Source: CAVWSM01 sp963757805
Lineage (GTDB): Bacteria > Actinomycetota > Actinomycetes > Jiangellales > Jiangellaceae
DNA length: 64,000 nucleotides
Reading direction: 5' to 3'
Assembly: GCA_963757805.1 (NCBI GenBank)
Contig: CAVWSM010000006.1
Span: 1,240,001 to 1,304,000, forward strand
The translations under genes and the position numbers were made by a program. Under the pieces are notes generated by a model. The model did no database searches. It saw only the letters and a program-made list of their open reading frames with translations, and was not told where the DNA came from. Shown one piece after another: positions 25,321 to 34,512 of the stretch; positions within the stretch are counted from its first letter, which is position 1, and each line of letters opens with the position of its first letter.

Positions 25321-27007
25321 GCCATCCGCATCCGGAGCTCTCGCCGCCGCCCCCACTCGGCTCCCGACACACTGCGCATCGTGCCGCTCGGCGGCATCGG
25401 CGAAGTTGGTCGCAACATGACCGTCTTCGAGTACGGCGGGCGGCTGCTCATCGTCGACTGTGGCGTCCTGTTCCCCGAGGACAACCAGCCCGGTGTCGAC
25501 CTGATCCTGCCCGACTTCGACTACATCCGGGACCGGCTCGACAGGGTCGAGGCGATCGTGCTCACGCACGGGCACGAGGACCACATCGGGGCGGTGCCGT
25601 TCCTGCTCCGCGAGCGCGCAGACATCCCCTTGATCGGTTCACAGCTCACGTTGGCGTTCGTCGAGGCCAAGCTGCGCGAGCACCGCATCGACGCCTATCA
25701 GCTCACGGTGCAGGAGGGCCAGCGGGAGCGACTGGGGCCGTTCGACACGGAGTTCCTCGCGGTCAACCACTCGATCCCCGACGCGCTGGCCGTCGCGATC
25801 CGTACGCCCGCGGGTCTCGTGCTGCACACCGGCGACTTCAAGATGGACCAGCTGCCGCTCGACGGACGCATCACCGACCTGCGCGGCTTCGCCCGGCTGG
25901 GCGAGGAGGGGGTCGACCTGTTCATGGTCGACTCGACCAATGCCGAGGTGCCGGGGTTCACCACGCTCGAGCGCGACATCACCCCGGCGCTGGAGCGCGT
26001 GTTCACCGAGGCCAAGCAGCGCATCATCGTCGCGAGCTTTGCCTCGCACGTGCACCGCGTCCAGCAGATCCTCGACGTCGCGGTGAAGTACCGGCGCAAG
26101 GTCGCCTTCGTCGGACGCTCGATGGTGCGCAACATGGGCATCGCCCGCGACCTGGGTTACCTCACCATCCCCGGTGACACGCTGGTTGATCGCGCGGTCG
26201 ATCGACAACTACCCGCCGCAGGACGTCGTACTCATCTCGACCGGCTCCCAGGGAGAGCCGATGTCCGCGCTGGCCCGCATCGCCAACCGTGACCACAACC
26301 AGATCCGGGTCGAGCCGGGTGACGTCGTCGTGCTCGCATCGAGCCTCATCCCCGGCAACGAGAACGCGGTCTCCCGTGTCATCAACGGGCTGACCCGCTG
26401 GGGCGCCCACGTAGTGCACCGGGGCAATGCGCTCGTCCATGTGTCGGGGCACGCGAGTGCTGGTGAGCTGCTCTACTGCTACAACATCGTCCGACCGCGC
26501 AACGTGATGCCCGTGCACGGCGAGTTCCGCCACCTGCGCGCCAACGCCGAGCTCGCGATCGCCACCGGGGTGCCACGCGACCGCGTCGTCATTGCCGAGG
26601 ACGGCGTCGTTGTGGACCTGGCCGACGGTGTCGCGCGCGTGGTGGGCTCGGTGCCGTGTGGCAACGTCTTCGTCGATGGCACGACCATCGGTGACGTGGC
26701 GGAGAGCTCGCTCAAGGATCGCCGGATCCTCGGCGAGGAGGGATTCATCTCGGTCATCGTCGTCGTCGACTCGGTGACCGGAAAGATCGCGACTCGGCCC
26801 GAGGTGCATGCGCGCGGGTTTTCCGAGGACGACGGCGTGTTCGCCGGCGTACGGCCGCTCCTCGAAGGCGCCCTCGAGAAGGCGGCCGCCGACGGCGTCA
26901 GCGACATCTACCAGCTGCAGCAGATCGTGCGCCGCACCGTCGGTCGTTGGGTGAGCGACACCTATCGGCGGCGGCCGATGATCGTGCCGCTGGTCATCGA
27001 GGCCTGA
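25317..27007 (+). CDS. rnj: Ribonuclease J, two apparent +1 insertions as assembled
   Basis: RNase J is a metallo-beta-lactamase/beta-CASP nuclease with endo- and 5'-3' exonuclease activity in mRNA and rRNA processing. The span is 3n+2 bases. Removing one base near 25363 joins MSHPHPELSPPPPL to the family N-terminus (LRIVPLGGIGEVGRNMTVFEY), and removing one near 26191 joins PGDTLVD to ARSIDNYPPQDVVLISTGSQGEP. The result is about 562 residues, the usual length. HGHEDHIGAVPF (zinc site), HTGDFKMD and PVHGEFRHL are intact. Its start overlaps the dapA stop. I infer sequencing errors, not a pseudogene. Confidence 0.92.
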
Positions 27008-27056
27008 TCGTTGCCTGTGAAGCGTGTGGATGCTGGGAATGCTGAGACGTCGCCGC

Positions 27057-27062
27057 TAACCT
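27057..27062 (+). promoter_or_regulatory. -10 box TAACCT, leaderless start of ftsK
   Basis: TAACCT lies 7 nt before the ftsK ATG at 27070, without an intervening Shine-Dalgarno sequence. Confidence 0.45.
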
Positions 27063-27069
27063 GATCATC

Positions 27070-29541
27070 ATGGCGACCCGTGCCTCCAGCCCGCCGCGCA
27101 AGCGGAGCGCGCCCGCAGCATCGCGCAACCGCAAGCCGGCGGCGCGCACGTCAGGTCGCCGCCCGCCGGCCCGCAAGCCGCAGCGGCGGGGTCCCGGGCC
27201 GTTCACTCTGCTCTTCCGTGGCATCGGGCGCATGCTTCGCGCGCTGTGGATGGGCGCCGCGCACCTCGTTGGTGGCGTCGTACGCCACATCGGGCGCACC
27301 GCGCGCGAGGTCGACCCCGAGCTGCGACGCGACGGCGTCGGTCTGCTGCTGGTCGGCTGCGCGATCATCGTGGCCGCGGCGGTCTGGTGGCACACGCCGG
27401 GTCAGGTCTTCGACGCCATCCGTGGCGCGGTGGCCGGGTCCGTCGGGTCGCTCGCCTACGCGGTGCCGCTGCTCATCGTCGCGGTCGCGTGGCGCACACT
27501 GCGTCGCCCCGACCTCAACGGCCCGGGTGGTCGTCAGGTCGTCGGGTGGGGCGCGCTGCTGCTCGGGGTCCTCGGGCTGGTGCACATCGCCAACGGCCTG
27601 CCGCGGCCGGTCGACGGGGACGAGGCGATGGAGCAGGCCGGCGGTGCCGTCGGCTACGTCTCGTCGTCGATCCTCGCCGACCTGGTGACGAGCTATGTTG
27701 CGGTGCCGCTGCTCGTGCTGCTGTCGTTCTTCGGGCTGCTTGTGGTCGCCGGCACCCCGCTGCATGCGCTGCCCGACAAGTTGCGCGAGCTGCGCCGTCA
27801 TCTGCCGGGCGGCAATCCGCTCGAGGGTGACGGGTCGGCGGAAGACAGCACGGAGCGCCCCGCAGGTGGTCGGGGGCGTCGCGTCAGCGCCGACAAGGAC
27901 GAGCCACCGTCGGGTGAGGAGCCCTACGACACCCCTGTCCTGCAGGACCGAGAGCTGGCCAAGCGCCGCGGCAAGGCGGCTGCGGCGGCCGTCGAGGCTG
28001 CTGCGGAGGCCAGCGCCGCCGAGCCGCCCCCGCACACGCCGATCCCGCAGCGTGTCGAGCAGCTTGCGCTGTCCGGCGACGTGACCTACGTGCTTCCCTC
28101 AAGCGACATGCTGCACCAGGGCACCGCCCACCGGACGCGCAGCGCGGCCAGCGACGCGGTGGTCGACTCGCTGCAGAGCGTGCTCGAGCAGTTCGACGTC
28201 GACGCGCAGGTCACCGGCTACACGCGCGGGCCGACCGTCACGCGTTATGAGGTCGAGCTCGGCACCGGAGTCAAGGTCGAGCGGGTCACCGCGCTGTCCA
28301 AGAACATCGGCTATGCCGTCGCGAGCGCCGAGGTGCGCATCCTGTCGCCCATCCCCGGCAAGTCCGCCATCGGCATCGAGATCCCCAACACCGACAAGGA
28401 GACGGTCAGCCTCGGAGACGTGCTCCGCGCACCAGTGGCCCGCAAGGACCACCACCCGATGGTCGCCGCGCTGGGCAAGGACGTCGAGGGCAGCTTTGTC
28501 GTCGCCAACCTCGCCAAGATGCCGCACCTGCTTGTCGCGGGCGCCACCGGCTCCGGCAAGTCGAGCTTCATCAACTCGATGATCACCTCGGTCCTCATGC
28601 GGTCCACGCCCGACGAGGTGCGCATGGTGCTGGTCGACCCCAAGCGCGTCGAGCTGACGGCCTACGACGGCATCCCGCACCTCATCACGCCGATCATCAC
28701 CAACCCCAAGAAGGCGTCCGAGGCGCTGCAGTGGGTCGTGCGCGAGATGGAGCTGCGCTACGACGATCTGGCCAACTTCGGGTTCCGGCACGTCGACGAC
28801 TTCAACAAGGCCGTCCGCGCCGGCAAGGTGCAGCTGCCCCCTGACAGCCAGCGCCGGCTCACCCCCTACCCCTATCTCCTCGTCATCGTCGACGAGCTCG
28901 CCGACCTGATGATGGTGGCGCCGCGCGATGTGGAGGACTCCGTCGTACGCATCACGCAGCTCGCCCGCGCGGCCGGCATCCACCTCGTGCTTGCGACGCA
29001 GCGGCCCAGCGTCGACGTCGTCACCGGCCTGATCAAGGCCAACGTGCCGTCGCGGCTGGCGTTCTCGACCTCGTCGCTGGCCGACTCGCGGGTCATCCTC
29101 GACCAGCCCGGTGCGGAAAAGCTGGTCGGCCAGGGCGACGGGTTGTTCCTGCCGATGGGGGCGAGCAAGCCGATCCGCATCCAGGGCGCGTGGGTCACCG
29201 AGGTCGAGATCCACGAGGTGGTCAACCACTGCAAGGCCCAGCTCGCCCCGAGCTATCGCGACGACGTCGCCGTACCCGCGCAGAGGAAGGAGATCGACGA
29301 GGAGGTCGGCGACGACCTCGACCTGCTCTGCCAGGCGATCGAGCTCGTGGTGACCACGCAGTTCGGCTCGACGTCAATGCTGCAGCGCAAGCTGCGCGTC
29401 GGCTTCGCCAAGGCTGGTCGGCTGATGGACCTGATGGAGACGCGCGGCATCGTCGGGCCGTCCGAGGGGTCCAAGGCCCGCGACGTGCTGATCAAGGCGG
29501 ACGACCTCGACGAGGTGCTGCGCACCGTGCGCGGGGAGTAA
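27070..29541 (+). CDS. ftsK: FtsK/SpoIIIE-family DNA translocase
   Basis: FtsK pumps chromosomal DNA through the division septum. The 823-residue protein starts with a basic Arg/Pro/Lys-rich cytoplasmic segment (residues 1-50), then four membrane segments (about 85-230), an acidic/Ala linker, the alpha-beta domains with AQVTGYTRGPTVTRYEVELG, and the motor with Walker A GATGSGKSSFINSM (about residue 490) and Walker B YLLVIVDELADLMM. A C-terminal gamma winged helix (SMLQRKLRVGFAKAGRLMDLMETRGIVG) should read KOPS-like DNA sequences. Confidence 0.97.
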   Translation: MATRASSPPRKRSAPAASRNRKPAARTSGRRPPARKPQRRGPGPFTLLFRGIGRMLRALWMGAAHLVGGVVRHIGRTAREVDPELRRDGVGLLLVGCAIIVAAAVWWHTPGQVFDAIRGAVAGSVGSLAYAVPLLIVAVAWRTLRRPDLNGPGGRQVVGWGALLLGVLGLVHIANGLPRPVDGDEAMEQAGGAVGYVSSSILADLVTSYVAVPLLVLLSFFGLLVVAGTPLHALPDKLRELRRHLPGGNPLEGDGSAEDSTERPAGGRGRRVSADKDEPPSGEEPYDTPVLQDRELAKRRGKAAAAAVEAAAEASAAEPPPHTPIPQRVEQLALSGDVTYVLPSSDMLHQGTAHRTRSAASDAVVDSLQSVLEQFDVDAQVTGYTRGPTVTRYEVELGTGVKVERVTALSKNIGYAVASAEVRILSPIPGKSAIGIEIPNTDKETVSLGDVLRAPVARKDHHPMVAALGKDVEGSFVVANLAKMPHLLVAGATGSGKSSFINSMITSVLMRSTPDEVRMVLVDPKRVELTAYDGIPHLITPIITNPKKASEALQWVVREMELRYDDLANFGFRHVDDFNKAVRAGKVQLPPDSQRRLTPYPYLLVIVDELADLMMVAPRDVEDSVVRITQLARAAGIHLVLATQRPSVDVVTGLIKANVPSRLAFSTSSLADSRVILDQPGAEKLVGQGDGLFLPMGASKPIRIQGAWVTEVEIHEVVNHCKAQLAPSYRDDVAVPAQRKEIDEEVGDDLDLLCQAIELVVTTQFGSTSMLQRKLRVGFAKAGRLMDLMETRGIVGPSEGSKARDVLIKADDLDEVLRTVRGE

Positions 29542-29633
29542 CCGGCTCGCCCGGTTGCGTAGCGACACAGCCGGAGTAGATTTCACGCCGGCTTCAGTCG
29601 TGCAACGTCGCCGACTCATTCGGGGTGAAGGCC

Positions 29634-31752
29634 ATGAAGCGCATCTCCCTGTCCGTCGCTGCAACTCTGCTCGTCGCCTCGGTGGTGGTTTTCCCCGGCG
29701 AAGCAGGTGGGCAAATTCAGGATCTTTCGCTCCCATCCGGCAAGGTTGGTCCGGCACAGTCGGGAATTCTCGACTCCCGTGACACCAGCTACGGTCACTT
29801 CATCACCGAGTGCCCGCAAGCAGGAATCCGGAAGGAAAGCCCCAAGCCGCTGGACCACCGCGTGGTCGACGAGGCAGAGAAGGTCAGCGACAGGGGTGGC
29901 GACGTCCGGACAAACGAGGAGTACTCCTGCTTCCCGCAGAACGAGACGAGCATCGCGGTCAACCCGACCGAGTCTCGCAACGTCGTCGTCGCGCAGAACG
30001 ACTACCGGCTCGGTTGGGCCACGTCCGGCATCAGTGCAAGCAGTGACGGCGGCCGCAACTGGTACAGCCTGCTCGCCCCGTTCCCGTCGCTCCCCTCGGG
30101 CGACAACCTCGACGGTGGTGGCGACCCGGCACTGGTGTTCGACCGAGCGGGGATCGTCTACTACGCGGACATCAACTTCAACCGTACCATGACAGAGTGG
30201 CATTGGGTACGCGCTCGACCAACGGCGGCTTCACGTGGAGCCGGCCTTGCGTCGCCATCGGCAACACCGATGCAGCGGCGGTCTGCGGACCCATTGGTGA
30301 CCCCCGGCAGGCCGGTGACGGGACGGTGGCGTTCAACCAGGACAACGACGCGCTGCTCAATGGGAGCGTCCCGTTCAACGACAAGGAATACATAGCGGCC
30401 GGACCGCGTCCGACCGGTGTCGACCCGGTGTGCTTCGAGCCAGTCTCGAAGGCATCCACGGACTGCGATCCTGACGTGGTCGGCGTCGATCGCATATATG
30501 TCACGTGGACGCTGTTCACCGACGACGACTCGAACATCGTCATGAGCTTCTCCGACGACCAGGGCCGCTCGTGGTCGCCGGCCAAGGCGATCAGCGGTAG
30601 TGCGCCGTTCTGTGCGTTCGGGGCGACAGCCAACGCGTGTGACTCCAACCAGTTCTCGGTGCCAACCGTGACATCCGGAGACGGGGGCGCTCGGGGTCGG
30701 TTTCCAGAACTTCAACACGCCCGATGAGAACCAGTACCTGTTCGTACGTTCGACCGACGGGGGCGCGACCTTCTCCGGACCGTTCTTCGTCACCCCGGTC
30801 TTCGACGTCAACTTCCCGCGGGCTGGGGCGGCCGGTGGTCGTCCTGACTGCACGGCACGCGGCCAGCAGGCCGGACGCATCGTCTACACCAACAGCTGCT
30901 TCCGCTCCAACGCCGGCGGCAATGTGGTCTTCGACAAGCGCGGCGGTGCGTTTGCCGATGACCTCTACCTCGTGATGTCGGACAACCGCAACGGAACGGA
31001 GGCGAGCTCCAACGCGGACATCTTCCTGTTCAAGTCGATCAACGGCGGCTCGACGTGGATCGGTCCCACCCGGGTCAACAACGACCCGTCCAACCTGGGC
31101 TCGGCCGACCGAGACTCGAGGGAGATGGGCAACTTCGGCAACGACCAGTGGTGGCCCTGGGTCGACATCAACGACCGCGGACATCTCAACATCACCTTCA
31201 AGGACCGGCGCCTGGACACCAACTCGACTGCAAGCGAATGGCCGGCGAGCAGGTCCGCGGCCGGGCAACTACCTGGTGTGGACCTTCGGGGCGCAGTGCC
31301 GGGTGGATTCCTCCACCGCAGCTCAGTGCCTCGCGCCAGACGCGGCGCCGATCCCGCAGCCAACCGCCCCTATCAACCCGGGGCCAGGGCTGCAGCCGGG
31401 GCAGGGGACCGGCTTCGTTGGACCGCTGACGAACTTCCAGGTCTCCGACGTCCCGTCGAACTTCGACTACTCGTTCCGGGCGGGAATCTTCGCGGGCGAC
31501 TACGACGTGGTCACCGTCACCCGCACCGACGCGTACGTCCACTTCACAGACGCCCGCAACGGCCGCTCGTCGGGCAACGCGACGAGTCCCGGCGGTGCCC
31601 AGCCGGGCCGCAACCCTGCGTGCGAGCAGTCCGACGTCTTCCTCGACAAGTACAGATCGTCCGGCGTCAACCCGAGCGGCAGGGCCGAGGGCACGGATGC
31701 GCTCTTCCTGGTCACACCGTGTCCAAGTGGGGTCACGGAGGAGAGGGGCTGA
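29634..31752 (+). CDS. Secreted BNR/Asp-box beta-propeller (sialidase-like) protein, frame broken
   Basis: A signal peptide (MKRISLSVAATLLVASVVVF) is followed by an extracellular protein with at least five Asp-box repeats: SSDGGRNWY, STNGGFTW, SDDQGRSW, STDGGATF and SINGGSTW. These mark a sialidase/sortilin-type propeller, but catalytic sialidase residues were not identified and the substrate is unknown. The frame changes near 30186 (two bases), 30690 (in a run of five Gs) and 31258; removing four bases restores about 704 continuous residues ending at 31752. The span is 3n+1, as four insertions predict. It is the most damaged gene in the window, so real decay is also possible. GTG at 29625 is an alternative start. 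Confidence 0.75.
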
Positions 31753-31789
31753 TACTTCCCTCGTGCCTTCATGCCTTCGTGATGTGCGG

Positions 31790-32419
31790 GTGAGCGTGGG
31801 CGGCGTACGAGCTCTTCCGTACGGCGTCCTCGCTCTCCTGCTGTCCGGATGTTTCGGCGACGACGCCGACGATGAGGACCGCATCGCCGCGACAGAGATG
31901 CCGGTGCTCGTGCTGCAGCCGGATGATCTGTCCGCCGAGTTCGTCCAGTTCGACGTCGGGCCGCAGGGCAGCGCGGACCTCGTACCTGGGCCGCGCGAAG
32001 ACGCCAGCCGGTTCGACCGGGACGGCGGATACAAGGCTCGGTATCGACGAGCGGGCGACGCGACGACTGCGGGGCCACTCGTCGTGGAGTCGCGGGCCGA
32101 CGTCTTTGCGTCGTCCGACGGTGCCGAGCGGGACGTCGGTGCCTACCTGGAGGAGTACGAGCGGATGGTGCGCGAGGCCGCAGGTGCGACGGCGGAGGTG
32201 ATTGACGCGCCGACCATCGGGGAGGAAACCGTCGCAATGACCCTTCACCAGGACTCCGGGACCAACCCAGTGCGGTACTTCGCTATCGCCTGGCGCGATC
32301 ACAACGTCACCGCGTCGATTCTGGTCAGCGGGTTCGAAGGGAAGATCGACATCGACGAAGCATCGGCGCTGGCCGAGAAGCAGCAGCTCCGCATCGCAGC
32401 GTCCACACCACCGGAGTAG
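31790..32419 (+). CDS. Hypothetical lipoprotein
   Basis: About 209 residues. A short signal with lipobox LLLSGC (ALPYGVLALLLSGCFGDD) predicts anchoring on the outer membrane face. The mature domain contains PVLVLQPDDLSAEFVQFDVGPQ and a later YFAIAWRDHNVTASILVSGF strand pair. I do not recognise a named family. GTG at 31790 was chosen; GTG at 31784 or 31796 are equally possible. It directly follows the BNR gene, so the two surface proteins may be expressed together. Confidence 0.7.
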   Translation: MSVGGVRALPYGVLALLLSGCFGDDADDEDRIAATEMPVLVLQPDDLSAEFVQFDVGPQGSADLVPGPREDASRFDRDGGYKARYRRAGDATTAGPLVVESRADVFASSDGAERDVGAYLEEYERMVREAAGATAEVIDAPTIGEETVAMTLHQDSGTNPVRYFAIAWRDHNVTASILVSGFEGKIDIDEASALAEKQQLRIAASTPPE

Positions 32420-32438
32420 CACGCGCCATTCGACCCCG

Positions 32439-32444
32439 TAGGCT
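32439..32444 (+). promoter_or_regulatory. -10 box TAGGCT upstream of rimO
   Basis: TAGGCT ends 10 nt before the rimO ATG at 32455. The predicted transcript would have a leader of only a few bases, so rimO is leaderless or nearly so. Confidence 0.4.
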
Positions 32445-32454
32445 CATAGCCGCC

Positions 32455-33885
32455 ATGACCGCCACCACGCAGCGCCGCCCGGCCGACGATGCCCAGCACA
32501 CGGTCGCTCTCGTCACGCTGGGCTGTGCCCGCAACGAGGTCGACTCGGAGGAGCTGGCCGGCCGGCTCTACGCCGATGGCTTCCGGCTCGTGGCAGACCC
32601 GGCCGACGCGGAGACCGTGCTCGTCAACACCTGCGGGTTCGTCGAGAGCGCCAAGAAGGACTCGATCGACTCGATCCTCGCCGCGGCCGACCTCAAGAAC
32701 GGCGGGGTCGCCAGGTCGGTCGTTGCAGTCGGCTGCCTCGCCGAACGCTACGGCGCCGAGCTGGCTGGCGCGTTACCGGAAGCCGACGCGGTGCTCGGTT
32801 TCGATGACTACGGGCAGATCGGCGATCGGCTGCGCTCGATCCTCGCGGGCGAGGTGCACGCACCACATCAGCCGCGCGACCGTCGCCGGCTGCTGCCGCT
32901 CACACCGGTCGATCGGCACGGTGTCGCGGAGCTCATGGAGGTCGCACCGGCCAGTGGGCCGCGGGTCCTCCGCCGCCGGCTCGATGGCAGCCCCACGGCG
33001 CCGCTCAAGCTGGCATCGGGTTGTGACCGGCGCTGCACCTTCTGCGCCATCCCACGGTTCCGCGGGTCGTTCCTGTCACGCCGTCCCACCGAGGTGCTCG
33101 ACGAGGCGCGCTGGCTGGCTGCGCAGGGCGTACGCGAGCTCTTCCTGGTGAGCGAGAACTCCACCTCGTACGGCAAAGATCTCGGCGACCTCAGGTTGCT
33201 GGAGACTCTGCTGCCCGGGCTTGCCGCGGTCGACGGGATCGAGCGCGTACGAGTGTCGTACCTGCAGCCCGCCGAGCTGCGGCCCACCCTCGTCGAAGCG
33301 CTGACGGCGACGCCGGGCGTGGTCCCGTACTTCGACCTGTCGTTCCAACACGCCAGCGAGCCGGTTCTGCGGCGGATGCGCAGGTTCGGGTCGCGGCAGC
33401 GGTTCCTCGGCCTGCTCGCGCAGATCCGAGAACAGGCACCGCAGGCGGGCATCCGGTCCAACGTGATCGTCGGGTTCCCGGGCGAGACGGAGGCCGACGT
33501 CGCCGAGCTCGAGGCGTTCTTGACGGAGGCACGGCTCGACGTCGTGGGCGTGTTCGGCTACTCCGACGAGGACGGCACCGAGGCCGCGGGATTCGACGGC
33601 AAGCTCGACCAGGACGAGATCGACAACCGGGTCGCGCGGATCACCGACCTGGTCGACGAGCTGGTCGCGCAGCGCGCCGAAGATCGCGTGGGAGAGCAGG
33701 TGGACGTGCTGGTGGAGTCGATCGGCAGCGAGGGCGTGGACGGCCGAGCCGCGCACCAGGGGCCGGAGGTCGACGGGACCACCAGCCTGGTCGGGTCGGT
33801 CGCCACTGTCCGGGTCGGAGACGTCGTACGGGCCACCGTCATCGACTCCGAGGGCGCCGACCTGGTGGCGGAGGTCGCCGCGTGA
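32455..33885 (+). CDS. rimO: Ribosomal protein S12 methylthiotransferase RimO
   Basis: RimO is a radical-SAM enzyme that methylthiolates an aspartate of ribosomal protein S12. The 476-residue protein has the N-terminal UPF0004 domain (VTLGCARNEVDSEEL, NTCGFVESAKKDSID, VGCLAERY), the radical SAM CxxxCxxC motif CDRRCTFC (about residue 190), NSTSYGKDLGD and a C-terminal TRAM domain. The SENSTSYG motif and CARNEVDSE favour RimO over MiaB, which is present separately at 59.7 kb. pgsA overlaps its stop by 4 bases. Confidence 0.95.
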   Translation: MTATTQRRPADDAQHTVALVTLGCARNEVDSEELAGRLYADGFRLVADPADAETVLVNTCGFVESAKKDSIDSILAAADLKNGGVARSVVAVGCLAERYGAELAGALPEADAVLGFDDYGQIGDRLRSILAGEVHAPHQPRDRRRLLPLTPVDRHGVAELMEVAPASGPRVLRRRLDGSPTAPLKLASGCDRRCTFCAIPRFRGSFLSRRPTEVLDEARWLAAQGVRELFLVSENSTSYGKDLGDLRLLETLLPGLAAVDGIERVRVSYLQPAELRPTLVEALTATPGVVPYFDLSFQHASEPVLRRMRRFGSRQRFLGLLAQIREQAPQAGIRSNVIVGFPGETEADVAELEAFLTEARLDVVGVFGYSDEDGTEAAGFDGKLDQDEIDNRVARITDLVDELVAQRAEDRVGEQVDVLVESIGSEGVDGRAAHQGPEVDGTTSLVGSVATVRVGDVVRATVIDSEGADLVAEVAA

Positions 33886-34451
33886 GCCAACCGGCCGTCG
33901 CCCCCAGCGCCTGGAACATTGCCAACGGGCTCACCGTCCTGCGCTTGTTCCTCGTCCCGTTCGTGGGGTGGCTGCTCCTGGTCGACAACGGCGAGAACGA
34001 CGCGGCGCGGGTCGCGTCGTTCGTCGTCTTCGCCATCGCGATGGTCACTGACAAGGTGGACGGCGACGTGGCTCGGGCCCGGGGGCTAGTCACAGACTTC
34101 GGCAAGATCGCCGACCCCATCGCGGACAAGGCGCTGACCGGTACTGCGCTCGTCGGGTTGTCGGTGCTGGGGGAGCTGCCGTGGTGGGTGACGATCGTCA
34201 TCCTGGTGCGCGAGGTCGGCATCACGGTGCTGCGGTTCGCCGTCCTCAAGTACGGCGTGATCCCGGCCAGCCGCGGCGGGAAGACCAAGACGGCGCTGCA
34301 GGCCTTGGCGATCGGCCTCTACCTGCTGCCCCTGCCGGACGCCTTCGACGTCGTGCGCGCCGTCGTCATGGGGGCTGCGGTCGTGGTGACTATCGTGACC
34401 GGCTTCGACTACGTACGCCAGGCCATGCGCCTGACCCGTCGCGCAGACTGA
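33882..34451 (+). CDS. pgsA: CDP-diacylglycerol-glycerol-3-phosphate 3-phosphatidyltransferase
   Basis: PgsA makes phosphatidylglycerol phosphate in the membrane. The 189-residue protein has about five membrane segments and the CDP-alcohol phosphotransferase signature DKVDGDVARARGLVTDFGKIADPIADK (residues about 49-75), with all conserved Asp and Gly residues. It overlaps rimO (GTGA). A cinA gene follows after an exporter/marR pair that appears to have been inserted into the usual rimO-pgsA-cinA order. A palindrome begins inside its final codons. Confidence 0.93.
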   Translation: MSQPAVAPSAWNIANGLTVLRLFLVPFVGWLLLVDNGENDAARVASFVVFAIAMVTDKVDGDVARARGLVTDFGKIADPIADKALTGTALVGLSVLGELPWWVTIVILVREVGITVLRFAVLKYGVIPASRGGKTKTALQALAIGLYLLPLPDAFDVVRAVVMGAAVVVTIVTGFDYVRQAMRLTRRAD

Positions 34452-34504
34452 AGCGCCGTGCCCGCGACACGGCGGGTGGGTCGCGCAGGGCGTTTCAGTC
34501 TGCG
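34442..34504. terminator. Palindrome between convergent pgsA and ABC exporter
   Basis: Arms 34442-34457 and 34489-34504 (CGCAGACTGAAGCGCC against GGCGTTTCAGTCTGCG) pair over 16 bases with one mismatch. The left arm includes the pgsA stop codon. It sits between converging genes, as expected of a bidirectional terminator. Confidence 0.7.
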
Positions 34505-34512
34505 GGGGAGGA

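Noticed and set aside
29634..31752. Programmed ribosomal frameshifting in the BNR gene and others
   Set aside because: The breaks lack slippery heptamers and downstream structures, occur in many unrelated genes, and always need a removed base, which fits sequencing insertions better.
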